Assembly: GCA_043228905.1 (NCBI GenBank)
Contig: JBHGNT010000005.1
Location: 20,088,001 to 20,152,000, forward strand
Direction: 5' to 3'
Source of the DNA: Azolla caroliniana
Lineage: Eukaryota; Polypodiophyta
DNA: 64,000 nt
Part shown: piece by piece, positions 1 to 11,306 of the stretch
Position numbering within the stretch: position 1 is the stretch's first letter
Layout of the letters: the number at the start of each line of letters is the position of its first letter
Notes under the pieces: generated by a model
Database searches by the model: none
What the model was told of the DNA's origin: nothing
The model's input: only the letters and a program-made list of their open reading frames with translations
Made by a program: the position numbers and the translations under genes

Positions 1-148
1 GGTTTGGTAGCTCGATCTAGCCCATCCGCGTGTGTTGTGTTCTACGTTGACGTTCGAGAAGAACTGGTCCATCACTATCGTAGTGCGACTACATAACTCG
101 TATTTGAGAGGGAAAGAAAAGAAAAGAAGGAAGAAATCTTCAGCGACA

Positions 149-1085
149 ATGAATACTCAAATGGGGAGCAGTCTCCCTAGCGAGAAGCTAGATTGAAACA
201 ACTTTGCATCTTGGGAGTACAAGATGCACCAATACCTTATCGGCCAAGGCTATTGGAGTTACATCAAAGGAGCACAAGAAAACCGACCTGACCCGAAAGA
301 TGCCGACTATGAAACATGGGAGCAAGCGGCAAGCCAAGTGATGTATTGCTTGGAGACATGTGTTCACGACCACATGCTCGGATACATTCAAGAAGCCGAG
401 ACGCCAAAGGAAGCGTGGGAGAATCTACGAAAGATTTTCGCCGCCAACACAACCGCGAGAAAGCTTCAACTCTGCCAAGAGTTGAACAACATCCAACAAA
501 GGGATATGTCCATCACAAGCTACACCTTGAAGATCAAGGAGCTTTGTGACTCGCTTGGCTCAATAAGTGTCAATGTGGACGATGATGAGATGGTGCAAAT
601 ATGCCTCGGCAGCCTTGCACTGTGGTTCGACGCGATGAGGACCGCTGTATTAGCACGGGAGAATCCACCCTACTTCGATCTTCAATCCATGTTGTTGGTC
701 GAAGAAAACCATGTTCGAACAAGGAGCAACGCCTCGGAAGGCCACATGCTTTACCCACACTTGGACGGAGGAAGAGGATGCGGCCGTGCAAGAAGAGTCC
801 GATTCGGCCAAGGACAAGGCAGATGAAGGCCGACTTACGAAAACAACTCGCAATTTCGACATCAAGACGGAAGCCATCGAGGAACCTTCAGAAGAAGGGG
901 GAGCATCCATTCTGGTCCGAGCCGACAAAACTCCGTCGAATGCAGATATTGTGGAAAAATTGGTCACCATGAAGAAGAATGTCGTAAGAAGATGCGCGAG
1001 TTGGTATCCACTAGTTGACAACTCACCAATTATGCCACCAACTTCGACTATGACGATCATGGCAGAATGTTCATGATGAGACATA
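149..1085 (+). pseudogene. gag of copia A (broken)
   Basis: This encodes the capsid-like gag domain of the plant copia type (UBN2/DUF4219 family). The ATG at 149 starts the same N-terminus as copia B at 52976. A TGA at about 194 replaces an Arg codon present in B, and later frameshifts split the remainder. The frame from 224 reads through the typical WEQAASQVMY and TPKEAWENL segments. A CCHC zinc knuckle (C-x2-C-x4-H-x4-C, CRYCGKIGHHEEEC) is coded at 941-982. In a living element gag packages the RNA; this copy cannot make a full product. Confidence 0.85.
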
Positions 1086-2440
1086 GAGCAAATTCTATGT
1101 TGGCTTCTACTTCAACTAGTGCTTCTGGTCCGGAAGATGTATGGTTCATCGACTCCGTTGCCTCGAACCATATGACGTCTCATCAAGAATGGTCCCAAGA
1201 ACTTCGAGAGTCGGAACGCCCCGACTATGTCGAAACCGGAGACGACACTACGCATCCGATTCGACACATCGGCAATGTCCCATTCGGCAAAGATGGTAAC
1301 CAAACTTTTATTAAAAATGTCTTGCATGTACCAACCATTATGAAGAATTTGGTCTCTGTCGGCCAAATTGTTGAGCAAGGGATGCAAGTACGATTTAATC
1401 AAGGCGGTTGCTTCATCGAAAAAGAGCGCCGACTCATTGCTCGCGGACGAAGAGAGGGTCGAATGTTCATTCTCGACTCGCACGAGATGAAATCGGCCAT
1501 GTTCGCAAAGGGCACAAAAGCATAATTCGACATAGAGTTATGGCACAAGCGGATTGGCCATATCAACCTCCAAAAGCTCAAGGCAATGCAATCGAAAGGA
1601 GTCGTCATCAGGATCCCGACATTCAAGGAGAAAGAGATTGAAGGTGTGTGTGCTTGCCAATTAGGCAAGCAACATCAACACCCATTTCCGAAGGAGCGGA
1701 ATGTGAGCAAAGGCATACTTGACGTAATTCATTCTGATGTATGGTGTCTGGCTCAGACGGTTACATTCGACGGATGCCAATACTACGTGGCCTTCATCGA
1801 CAACTTCTCCAGGCACACCTGGATCTACCCCATGCGGCAGAAGAACGAAGTGTTCGGACATTTCCAAAAATTTAAGTATGAAGTTGAGAAAGTCGCGGGC
1901 CGACATGTACGATGTCTTCGGTCGGATGGAGGCAAGGAGTACTTCTCCGACGAATTTTCGGCTTTTCTACGGAAAGAAGGAATTCGGCGAGAGTTTTTGT
2001 GTTGACATACACCACCACAAACGGAGTCGCCGAACGAAAAAATCAGCACATCCTCGAAGTAGCATGAGCCATGATGAATGAAAAGAACCCGCCGAAGTCA
2101 TACTGGGCAGAAGCGGCTAACACAACCGTATACCTCATGAATCAGTGTACGACATCGGGTGTGCCTAAACTTACTCCGCACAAGAAGTTTTTCGGAAAGA
2201 AGCCAGACCTATCACATGTTTGGATATTCGGCTCTATTGTGTACGAGAAGCGACAAAAGCTCGACCTGAAGTCGGAGAAATGTATCCTCATAGGATACTT
2301 ACTGGAGCAAAAGGGGTACAAGTACTATAACCCCTCAACTCGAAAATCTCGAAAAAGTCGAGACGTCGTTTTCGACAAGTCTGCATCCTGGTATGCACTA
2401 GAGACAACTTTGACTCCGATTCCGCCGAAATAGAGATAGA
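1086..2440 (+). pseudogene. protease-integrase part of copia A pol (broken)
   Basis: The retropepsin active site is visible at about 1148-1165, but the D-S-G triad reads D-S-V, which would inactivate it. A GAG-pre-integrase region with its zinc-binding Cys/His residues follows at about 1540-1690. The integrase core has HSDVW near 1731 and RSDGGKEY near 1921. A frameshift near 2004 separates this from the C-terminal third, which reads AERKN near 2028. The integrase end (KPDLSHVWIFGS, then a region like GY.L.QKGYKYY) runs to about 2400. Copia B shows the same order. Confidence 0.82.
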
Positions 2441-2569
2441 AGTCAAAGATCGGCTCACACGCATGTTCGAAGAAAGCCTGATTATGACAAGGCTTAGTGG
2501 CCACAAGAGCCTCTGAGTGATCAAAGCACATCTCGGTCGAGTCCGAAGCTGGACAAAGGGAAGGCGAAA

Positions 2570-4324
2570 ATGCCGGAGTATGAAGACGATCACTTCGACA
2601 ACAACGAATCGACTCACTCCCTCGATAGTGAGTTTGAAAGCCTTGACATCGAAACAATTGGAGCGAAGAAAGCCTTAGTATCTGCAAACGAGAAGCTCCG
2701 CCGATCTACCCGTGAAAAGAAACCCGTAAGCCGATTCGGCTACAACGATTATATGGTGTACCATTATGCCTTTACGATGAAGGTAGCGAGAATATGGGAG
2801 ACGGAATCATTTTCCGAAGCGGCGAAGTACCCAAGATGGGTTGAAGTGATGAATGAGGAGATGCAAGCACTCTCCAAAAACAAGACATGGGATCTTGTCC
2901 GCCACTCACCGCACAAGAAGGCGATCGGCTACAGATAGATCTACAAGGTGAAGTATAAAGCTGACGGCTCCGTAAACCGCTACAAAGCTCGACTCGTGGC
3001 AAAAGGATATGCACAGACACATGGAGACAACTATGAAGAGACATTTGCCCCGCTGGCAAAGATGACGACTGTGCGGACCGTGATCCCACTCGCATTAGCG
3101 AAAGGGTGGCACATTCACCAAATGGACGTCAAGAACGCCTTTTTTCAAGGAGAATTAGAAGAGGTGTACATGGTACAACCACCCAGCTTCAAATCCAGCA
3201 TTCATCTGAAAGCCGTATGCCAACTCAAGAAGCCTCTTTATGGCCTCAACCAAGCACTGAGTGCTTGGCATTCGAAGATTACACAATATCTTCATCAAAT
3301 CGGCTTTCGAATGTCAAAATCCGACAACTCCCTCTACGTACGAAACAACTCTAGAAGCCCGATCTTCATCATCCTATACGTGGATGATCTGGTTATTGGA
3401 GGTGAGTATTTGGTCAACATCAACAAGATGAAATCCCTCCTCTCAAACAAATTTGAGATGACGGACATTAAGGAGCTTCATTACTTCCTAGGCATTGATG
3501 TAATTCGGGTTCCAACTGGCATTATGATCTCTCAACAACACTACATTCTCAACTTATTATTACAAGTTCAAGATAACATAGTGCAAATATGTTGCAACCC
3601 CTCTTGATCGAAACCTCAAACTAGATGCCGACTCCGGCACAGATGAGTGCGAGCTGACTCAATATCAACAACTAATCGGGAGCCTCATCTATCTCACGAT
3701 CACACGACCCGACCTCAACTATCCGGTCGGCCTCCTTAGCCAATTCACGCAAACTTCGAGAGATAGCCATTTCGATTGCCCTAAGCAAGTATTACGATAT
3801 GTGAGCGACACAATGGATTACGACATCCTTTACGCAAAACCCACACCAATTCGACTCGAAGGGTACATGGATGCCGACTGGGCCGGATACATAGCCGATC
3901 GACGATCAACCTCTGGTTTTGTTTTCTCCCTTGGTAGCGGAGCAATTTCGTGGAGTAGCAAGAAGCAACCAATCGTAGCTCTTTTGAGTACAGAGGCCGA
4001 ATACAGGGGCGCAACCGTAGTTGCATGTGAATCCGTATCACTCAAGAGGATTTTGAAGGATCTGGGCATTCCTACCAAGGATCCGACTCCCATTTATTGC
4101 GACAACATGAGCAGTATATATCTGGCTTGGAACCCGGTGTTCCACGCACGCACGAAGCATATCAAAGTCCACAAAGCATATCGGAGATGTCGATCTTCTA
4201 CACATCAACACGAATTTTCAGACAACCGACATCTTCACCAAGGCCCTAGGAGCCGACAAGCTTTGGCAATTCATGTCACACCTTGGATTGACAATCCCTG
4301 ACTTGCTAAGCTTGAGGGGGAGTA
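2570..4324 (+). pseudogene. reverse transcriptase-RNase H of copia A (broken)
   Basis: The copia RT starts around 2830 (RWVEVMNEEMQALSKN) and continues, after a stop at about 2937, through 2948-3607 with [15 protein letters not shown] and the catalytic ILYVDDLVIGG. RNase H follows in the 3801 frame (DADWAGYIADRRSTSGFVFS and LLSTEAEYRGA). The end is frameshifted near 4165, but the family's C-terminal LG-L motif is followed at once by the purine tract. At least two stops and two frameshifts make it non-functional. Confidence 0.85.
4311..4323 (+). other. Polypurine tract of copia A
   Basis: The sequence cttgagggggagt directly follows the end of the RNase H region. This is the usual place and composition for the plus-strand primer of copia elements. 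Copia C (33481) and the copia remnant at 36019 have similar tracts at the same point, and both have a second tract further downstream next to the LTR, so this may be an internal rather than an LTR-adjacent tract. Confidence 0.6.
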
Positions 4325-4466
4325 CAAGCGGAGACTGGAGATTGCACTCACAACGGCGAAAGGGTGGCACCTCCACCAAATGGACGTCAAGAATGCCTTT
4401 CTTCAAGGTGAATTAGAAGAGGAGGTGTACATGGTACAACACCCCGGCTTCGAATCCACCCAATTC
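4325..4466 (+). pseudogene. Copia RT fragment joined behind the polypurine tract
   Basis: About 140 bp repeat the RT segment found at 3100-3205 ([27 protein letters not shown]). It is similar but not identical to A's own RT and carries an extra Glu codon. It sits where the 3' LTR should start, so the junction is a rearrangement. It looks like a piece of a related element joined by recombination or template switching. Confidence 0.75.
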
Positions 4467-4589
4467 TTTACATATCCAATACAACCCTATCCACCGAAAT
4501 CGAAGTTTTGTGGGCATTTGTCCCATATGTGTTCGGAATACAAGTACAGTTTTTCCGATTTCAAAAAATTTCTCATTACCTCCTTGATT

Positions 4590-5340
4590 TCGATTCACGA
4601 ACGCCTTTCGACAGCATTGCTCCTGTTCCAGGATTGCCATGCTCTTTGTCGAGTGCGAGATGTTGCTGTAGTCGCAGTTGTTCCGACTGTTTTTCGGGAA
4701 GGCATTCCTGAATCTGTATTTGCAAGCTCGGGACCTGGAACTCGACATGCATTACGGCTTCGAGTCCACACGCTAACCAATAGGGCACTATGAAGCTTAG
4801 TATCCCAATCCGTGCGGTTTTCGTCGATGGTCTTCTTTAAAATGTTCTGTAAAGTTTTGTTCATAGATTCCGTGAGTCCATTCACTTGAGGGTAGTACGA
4901 GGTACTTTTTTTTGTGGACTACGGCGTAGTGTTCGGTGAGCCTGTGAATCACTGTATTCAGGAAGTGGCCTCCTCGGTCACTAATGAGTTCGATAGGATA
5001 GCCGAAACGGCACTAGATGTTCTCATACAAAAATTTTGCGGTGGATGCCGCCGTATTGTCTCGTAAGGCTTTTGCTTTGACCCATTTGGTGCAGTAATCT
5101 ATTGCCACCAAAATGTATTTGTTGCCTGTGTGTGCCACGGTTGGGGTAAATGGGCCGACGAAATCGAGGTCCCATTTTTGGAATGGCTCTAATGGGAGCA
5201 TTCAGACTCGCTCCATAGGTTGTCCCATTCGCTGACACAGGTTGCATTCTCAGCTGTATGCTTGGGCGTCCTTCTGTGTGGTTGGCCACCAGAGCCCACC
5301 TTGCCATATCTTCTACACGTTAGTGTCTCCCGCGTAATGG
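4590..5340 (-). pseudogene. integrase of gypsy E (broken)
   Basis: From 5340 downward the - strand shows a zinc-binding H2C2-like segment (GHYAGDTNV and CNLCQRMGQ), then the core start [13 protein letters not shown] with the catalytic Asp and [15 protein letters not shown] (5013-5201). Further on is the NGLTESMNKTLQNILKK segment (about 4820-4885), which includes the catalytic Glu. The pieces are in different frames with stops between them. This is the Ty3/gypsy integrase pattern, distinct from the copia integrases elsewhere in the window. Confidence 0.82.
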
Positions 5341-5385
5341 CCCCCGGCTATACCGCAATGGGCTTCTCGTAATACTGCTTCCTTC

Positions 5386-6268
5386 TCATAATTGCGAACA
5401 CACCTTCGCCAAATGCCGTCGTGTCCCTTGTGATACAAGGTTCCTTCTAGTACTTAGGCAAAAGTTGTGACCCCTGACCACCAATCGCTTCTTATCGTAT
5501 GTTCGCATCCGTGGAGGTGGTAGGCCTATGCTTAGGAAATGGCTCATATCCTCAAGACATTTGTCGTATGGTGATGACTTGTCTGTCTCAGGTTCGCTTG
5601 CCGAAATGCGTAGGATTCCAATGTATGGAAAGTCATCATCCCCTTCGACACCATCCTCACCATTTTCGATACGACTTAAATAATCGGTCATCGCATGCTG
5701 AGCGCCTGGCCGATGTTGGATTTCGAATTTGAATTCCTATAATAACAACATCCATCGTGCCAGCTTCCCTGTAAGCGATTGCTTTGAAACCAGATAGAGG
5801 AGGGCCACGTGATCCACGTGAAAGACGAATTTCCGACCTAATAGGTAGTGTCGAAATTTGGTGATGCTATATATCATGCCGACGGCTTCTCACTTGGTCG
5901 TGGAGTAGTTCTGCTTGGTAACCGATAGTTTCCGGCTGGAGTAACAGATTGGCCGATACTAATTCAACTCGGTCAACTGCATCAGTGCATTGCCGATTGC
6001 TATGTCTGACGGATCCATGAACATGTGAAACAGTTGCATCTAGTCCAGTGGTTGTACTACCGGTGCTTGCTTTGTCTTTCGTGTCGGTCCAATTGAATAG
6101 TGTTCAATGCACCGCTGCATGCAAGGGTGTCGCAAAATCCGCTAGCTAACGAAACATCCGACTGTGCCAACGGATCTGCCCCAGAAAACAACTTAGGGCT
6201 TTTGCATTCTTCGGGGTTGGGGCCTCAATGATGGCCTTGACCTTTCCTGGATCAACCACAATGCCTTC
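5386..6268 (-). pseudogene. RNase H and connection region of gypsy E (broken)
   Basis: This lies between the RT and integrase remnants. The 5386-5691 frame ends the RNase H segment with MTDYLSRIENGEDG, a degenerate form of the usual A-D-x-LSR motif of gypsy pol, followed by the linker to integrase. From 5690 to 6268 the RNase H frame is too damaged for its catalytic residues to be placed with confidence. The assignment rests on order and on the ends of the segment. Confidence 0.65.
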
Positions 6269-6991
6269 TTAGCTTACTATGTGCTCGGGAAGAGCCCCAC
6301 TGGTGATGCTAAACACACACTTGGTTGGATTAAGGCTAAGTCGTGTTGAGCGGCATCGTTCTAAACAAAACTGGAGGTGTCGTGAATGCTCATCTCCCAC
6401 GACGTAAATCGCGAAGTCGTCGAGGAAGACATGCATGAAAGCATGTATGTATTCGCCGAAGATTTCTGTGATGATGCGTTTAAATGTTGTCGGCGCTGTT
6501 TTAAGCCTGAATATCATCACCACTGGTACGAATACGGCCCAATTCGTCACGAAAGTGGTATTTTCCTGATCGCCCAGACGCATGCAGATCTGATTATAGC
6601 CGATGAACCCATCCAGAAAACTATACATTTCGTGCCTTGCTACGACGTCGAGTACGCCATCTATGAAAGGAAGGGGAAAAGCATTTGTAATTGTTACCGC
6701 GTTGAGTTTTCCGAAAGTCGACATAGACACGAATTTTCCCATTCTTTTTTGTTACAACTATGATCGGACTCAGCCATGTTGCTTGCTTGATTGGTCTAAT
6801 GAACCCGATTTTCAAAAGCTTATCCATTTCCTCTTTTACGTGTGCCACATAGTTCGGGTTCATGCGGTAACGCCTTTGTTGGACGGGTTTTGCATCTGTC
6901 GCCAAGTTAATTTGATGTTGATAGAACTTGGGGTCTAACCCCTTCATATCCTCATGCGACCATGCGAACATATCTTTATATTTGTGCAGGA
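6269..6991 (-). pseudogene. reverse transcriptase of gypsy E (broken)
   Basis: Two overlapping - strand frames make up the RT. 6991-6621 carries KYKDMFAWSHEDMKG, RRYRMNPNY, VKEEMDKLLKIGFIRP and SPIIVVTKKNGKIR. 6742-6269 carries LPFIDGVLDVVA, YSFLDGFIGYNQI, LKTAPTTFKRI and the catalytic VFLDDFAIY. A frameshift near 6690 separates them. The N-terminal edge is cut by the LTR starting at 6992, and the coding sense resumes beyond that LTR at about 7534. Confidence 0.86.
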
Positions 6992-7533
6992 TGTTGGGAA
7001 TTTGGTCCCTCCGGAGGAGCTGGATAGGACGAGCCGAAGGAAGGAGCCGGGATCGGACGGATCCGGAAGATATCCAGATGAATCCAGTGCGAACTGGATC
7101 CAAGGACATATTTGTAAATATGTTTCTAGAGGGCCTATCATGGCCATATTTGTAAATAGTCCTAAAGTCATATAACTATAAATATGAATTGGGGCAACCA
7201 CCTATGTAGTTTACTGTGGTCATGAGAGTTGTTATCATTATTGTTGTAAAGATAGCGAGTGAGAGACATATACAAAAAGTTTTTTCTATTGTAACTGCCA
7301 GTTGGCGAAGACATAGAGCTTGAGGTTGTTGCCTCCGAGTCTCGCTTGGTATCCTCTTCTTATAGTGATAGTTGGAGTTTGTGGGCTCCCGTGGTTTTTT
7401 TCCCTATTAGGGTTTTCCACGTACACATCTAGTGTCATCTCATATTGTGTAAGTGCATTAATCTCCTTTCTATTTCCTACTTTCTTCCATTGAGTGTTTA
7501 AGAGTCGGTTGAGGCTGAGCACTATTCCGCACA
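6992..7533 (+). repeat. Solo LTR of a copia family related to elements I and K
   Basis: It starts TGTTGGGAATTTGGTCCC, matching the LTR starts of I and K read on their - strand, and ends near ACTATTCCGCACA beside a segment matching their LTR ends (CGGTTG...GAGCACT). A TATA-like CTATAAATATG lies near 7168, and the shared hairpin CGTGG-Tn-CCC...GGG-TTTT-CCACG at 7390-7421. It interrupts gypsy E between protease and RT. No 5-bp target duplication is evident (CAGGA on the left), so it may have formed by LTR recombination followed by decay or deletion. Confidence 0.78.
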
Positions 7534-8479
7534 CATCATGGCTGCCTTTTTCCAAGGAACTAGGTCCTTTGCTATTGAGAGAGGTTGCAGTGCGTCGGCA
7601 GTCCTGACATAGATTCTTCCAAAGCCAATGTTGTGACACGTCGAGAGATTTCCATTTCTTGATTGAACACATCCTATGCCATACGAAGTTCCATAATAGC
7701 CTCCCTATCTGGTTCACAATCCTCTTCTTCGGCTGTTGCAGGTGTGGCGTATGCTCCAGTCGTCTCGATGACATCGATCTCCATGGCACGATTCGAGGGT
7801 TCTCCTCCAGATATGTTTCCAGTTCCTTGTCGTCTAATCCTTTGAGGATGTGCACTTCTTCCACATAAAGCGGAGTCATCACTTTAATGGGTGGGGTGCT
7901 CTCTTGCGTCGGCACCCGTACCTTGTCTTGGCCTCGTCGAAAGCTGATGTTTTGGTGTTGCCAATTCTGCTTGATGTTTGTGGCAAGCAACCATGGGCGG
8001 CCTAACAAGAGGGGGTAAGCACTAGGAGCATCAAGGGCCAAGAGGACGGCTGATATCTCGAATGTATGTCCGCCTATCATGATTTTCAGCTTACGAAGTA
8101 GCCCCAGCGGTCGGACGGACCATGTATCCGCTATATGGAGCCAGAATGGGCACACTTCCCACTCTATAATGCCGAGGTGGGTGCAAGTTGCCTTGCTAAT
8201 GACATTGACTCCCAAACCTCCATCGATTATGCATCCCGAGATTTCTTCCCCTTGTAGGATAACCTTAATGGCCGGGTTATGGTGATCCACCACGGCCGGC
8301 CCTGTAATAGATTCGGCAAACTGGGTAGGAATCATGACTCGGTCTATGTTACGCATAAGGGTCTCCATGGCCTTCCGGAATCGAGGAACCAAATTCAACA
8401 TTTTGTTCATTGTCACAATGATCTGGTAGTCTGCGAGGGCTTGCCATAGCGGATCCTCACCCGTCGTCGTGTCGTCCAT
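7534..8479 (-). pseudogene. protease region of gypsy E (broken)
   Basis: The - strand frame from 8479 encodes a retropepsin-like domain: GCIIDGGLGVNVIS, where the canonical D-S/T-G reads D-G-G, then IGGHTFEI and SAYPLLLGRPWLL, which are typical of plant gypsy proteases. The open frame runs on to 7286, but its last 80 or so residues are translated from the inserted LTR and are not part of the original protein. Near 7700-7900 the coding sequence is the protease-RT connector. Confidence 0.8.
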
Positions 8480-10085
8480 ATGGGACGATGCATGCGATCA
8501 ATGTTAGCCTCATTAGCTTTTTCTACGCAAGCTTTTGCAACTTTCCGTATGTCATCTTGCTCTTTCCATCCGGTTGCCTTTGACTGGCTGCGGGTGGTCA
8601 CTTGTTGTACTTCGGTCGTGATAGTATTCACTGCCGGTCCCTTGCCCTTATCGCGTCGAGGGCACTAAGTCGCGTAGTGGCCTGGCTGTTGGTAGATAAA
8701 ACAATGTATATTAGACTCACCTCTTTTTTGCGGTTGGTTGAGCCACGGGCTCGAATGGTGGTGCAGGTTCGTCACGAGGTCGTTGTTGGTACTGATGTTG
8801 CCGCATATTTCGGGACTTCCTACGGTAATCGCGACGTCGGTTTTCCTCCGAATTGTCGTCGTGGGGCAGCTGGTTATGTGGGTGTCTTTCTCCTATGTAC
8901 AACCATGTTTCGGCTTGCACACCTCGATTGTTCGTTGAACGCCGATTCTCATAATGTCGCCCTATGCGGTCGTTATACCGATCGTTCTAATGATAGTCAT
9001 CCTTGTCTTGATCGTCATCGTCCCAGTATTGATCATCTTCGCGATTATTACGGTCGTTCCGGTCATTATGCCAATTCCGATCTGGGTTTCGATAACGCTC
9101 ATCTTGGCGAAAGTGGTCATTGGGTTGCCGATTGTTATGTTGTGGTTCAATCCACTAAACCAGCCCCAAGGGTCGATTCAAAAGGTTGTATTCACATTGG
9201 TCGACTGTATGTGCTCAAGAATGGCAAATAGGAAAGTGAGCCCGCATGTTGGAGTTGACCGCCGAGTGTCCTGGGTTAAGGCAAATTGTGCATTGAATAG
9301 CTTGCTGGAACCGATACTTGTCATCCCGCGGTAACGCTTGTCGTAAGGATGTCATGGACATGCCTTCGTCTGTGTCTTCCAGCTCCATCTGAAGAACCTA
9401 GTCGATAACCATGTCCATTATCTGGCCGGTAAAGTCGAGCGTAAGCTGGTTTCTTAGGTTCTGGAATCGGATGATGAAATCGACGATCGATTCCTGATTG
9501 AACTACCGGATCCAGTAGAACTGACCGATGATTTCTCGCTGCGGAACACTCCAGTGAAATAATCAAAGAAACGTTGTGCAGAGCTGATCGAAGGTTTAAA
9601 AGTCCAGAGGTAGAGTTGCAAGTACCATCGCGCTGCTCGCCCATCAAGAGTAAGCCCGAACTTGGCGATCTTAGAGGTGTTGGCTTCAGCCTTCGGGAGT
9701 CTCTGCGTCACATGGTTCGCATTCTAGAGGTTGAGAAAAGATCTGGTGTGAGCCTCCGCATCGGGTTCACCACTGTAATGGGGATAAGAGAAGGCCATAG
9801 TTGTGCACGTAGATCGTTTGAAGCTATCGTAAGTGGGCTCGGTTGGGTGTGGTGAGGGGTTTGTCTGACTGGTGCTCTAAATGTTCGGGTGAAGTGGGGA
9901 GAGGACCTCCGGACTAGTTGTGCTTTGTTCGGTGAGAGCGGACTCGAACGTGCTTTCAGCAAGATCCGGTAAGCGGGTGTAGAGCCGTAACTTTTCCACA
10001 ATAAGTTCTGCCGCCTTTCGGGATTCTGCCTGAGTCTGAGGTTTGCCTCAACAGTTTGTTTCTTTGCTGCCTCTACAACTAGACA
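8480..10085 (-). pseudogene. gag of gypsy E (broken)
   Basis: This stretch lies upstream of the protease in - strand sense. Recognisable pieces are GLTLDGRAARWYLQL (about 9600-9650), which corresponds to the LxGxAxxWY motif of the retrotransposon gag domain, an Arg/Tyr-rich basic stretch at 8720-9150, and KATGWKEQDD near 8560. Frames change many times and no intact CCHC motif was found. The assignment comes from the W-Y motif and from position; the start is unknown. Confidence 0.7.
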
Positions 10086-10466
10086 CATCCATCCCCGTAA
10101 CTATCCATTCTCCCTATAAAAAAGGGCATGCAGCCTTGTAAAAAATTGTCGGTTGTATTGAGTTAGTCGTCGTAATAGAAATCTCTGCTTGCATAAACTT
10201 GCAACTCTTTTCTGAGCTATTCTTTTCATTACACTGTGAACTGTATTTAGTCGATCGGTTGTAGTCGACTTAGATATTGTATTAAGTGCATACTGCAATC
10301 TGATCAGGTATCATTTTGTGTGAGCATACCTTTATGTCCATCTATGTAGAGTTGCACTGCTCGTCGTGCAACTAGTTAGTATTCCCCAGCCTTTGACCAC
10401 AATACCTTGATCCCGTTACTTATGGAGTAAGTATCCGACCTCATGTTATAGCGGGAGGGTATAACA
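10086..10466 (+). repeat. 5' LTR (3' part) of gypsy D
   Basis: It matches 34965-35266 over the TATA region (CTCCCTATAAAAA..GGGCATGCAG), the TGATCA.GTATC segment and the end GGTATAACA. The upstream U3 part is missing at the junction with gypsy E. The sequence CCATTTGGCATG follows the LTR end; it is not a standard tRNA-iMet PBS. Confidence 0.7.
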
Positions 10467-11000
10467 CCATTTGGCATGTCTGGGTCGAGTTGTGAGCAAC
10501 AACGAATAGAGGGAGGATGGATGGCGCCTACTTGAAGTGATGGCAAAGGAACCGTGAGACGCGGTTGACCACGCACTAAGTCAGATTCCCGACGTGTGGA
10601 ACAAGAGAATTTGGTGGAAATAGTGCTCTATCGAAGGACAATGAGATTAGGTTTCGACAGGCTGTCCAAGGCATAACATGCTTGAATTTGGGTCATTCAG
10701 CAGTTGAATGCACAATGATGACACATTGCCTGATTTGCCATTCTTGAGCTCACACACTCGAGAAGTGTGAGTATAACCTGTTGAACAAAGCAACTTCCCT
10801 GATATGGCAAATTGCGCTGCAAGATGACCGGATATTAACTAAGGACCATCGTCGACAACCAATCGGTTACAACGATGACGAACTAGCACGGTACGACAAA
10901 CGACCCTAGCTGACAGATGATAGATATTGGGATGATGATTACATAAGAGAGGATCGGGACAGATAAGACCTCGATTGTGTCGTGACATTATCCTCCCCTT
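10467..11000 (+). pseudogene. gag zinc-knuckle remnant of gypsy D
   Basis: In the + frame around 10660-10800 a C-x3-GH-x4-C knuckle (CLNLGHSAVEC) is followed by a second C-x2-C...H-x4-C knuckle (CLIC and HTLEKCEY) that contains a stop. Paired knuckles are seen in some gag and plant nucleic-acid-binding proteins. The flanking frame is basic and broken. Assignment to D rests on position just behind its 5' LTR. Confidence 0.5.
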
Positions 11001-11055
11001 TACGACTGCCTTTTCGAAAGTGTGATGTAGGGGTGAGCGGGAAGTAGAGCACTAG

Positions 11056-11306
11056 CGGATGTGAGTGACCATGTTTGGTCCTCACCAGAGACACGAACAC
11101 CAATGGATGTGAGCGACCATGTATGGTCCTCACCGGGAAGTGGAACACCAAATGACGTGAGCGACCATGTGCGACCCTCATCGAGAACTGGAACACGAAC
11201 GGGGGTGAGCGATCATGCATGGCCCTCACTAGTCCTCATCGGGAACTGGAACACGAACGTGAGTGAGCAACCATGCGGTTCTCACCAGGAATTGGAACAT
11301 GAATAG
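11056..11306 (+). repeat. 48-bp minisatellite, about five units
   Basis: Five imperfect units of about 48 bp read roughly gatgtgagcgaccatg, tggtcctcaccggga, actggaacac, gaac. The fourth unit is longer because part of it (cctca...) is doubled. The array sits inside gypsy D between its gag and integrase remnants. It gives a short repetitive open frame (VSDHVWSS) that is probably fortuitous. Confidence 0.85.

Larger units (their letters stand above)
1..4324 (+). mobile_element. Ty1/copia element A, decayed internal region
   Basis: This is the internal part of a copia LTR retrotransposon in the order gag, protease, integrase, RT, RNase H, ending in a polypurine tract. The window begins a few bases downstream of its primer binding site: bases 1-40 match the leader of copia B at 52830-52870, where the PBS and 5' LTR are present. 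A and B are therefore the same family. The 5' LTR lies outside the window, and no 3' LTR follows the polypurine tract at 4311-4323. Reading frames are broken by stops and frameshifts throughout, so the copy is dead. Boundaries are inferred from homology to B. Confidence 0.88.
4570..10085 (-). mobile_element. Ty3/gypsy element E, decayed, no LTRs seen
   Basis: Read on the - strand from 10085 down to about 4570, the order is gag, protease, RT, RNase H, integrase, which is the gypsy order. All domains are broken. A copia-type solo LTR (6992-7533) lies between protease and RT. The upstream edge meets the truncated 5' LTR of gypsy D at about 10086, and the downstream edge fades near 4570 close to the copia A scraps. 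No LTR of E itself was recognised. The left boundary is approximate; 4467-4570 is unassigned. Confidence 0.8.

Noticed and set aside
7286-7533. C-terminal 80 or so residues of the 397-codon protease frame
   Set aside because: They are translated from the inserted solo LTR and not part of the gypsy protein.
11061-11306. 81-codon + frame (VSDHVWSS repeats) as a gene
   Set aside because: It is produced by the 48-bp minisatellite; there is no start context or conservation signal.
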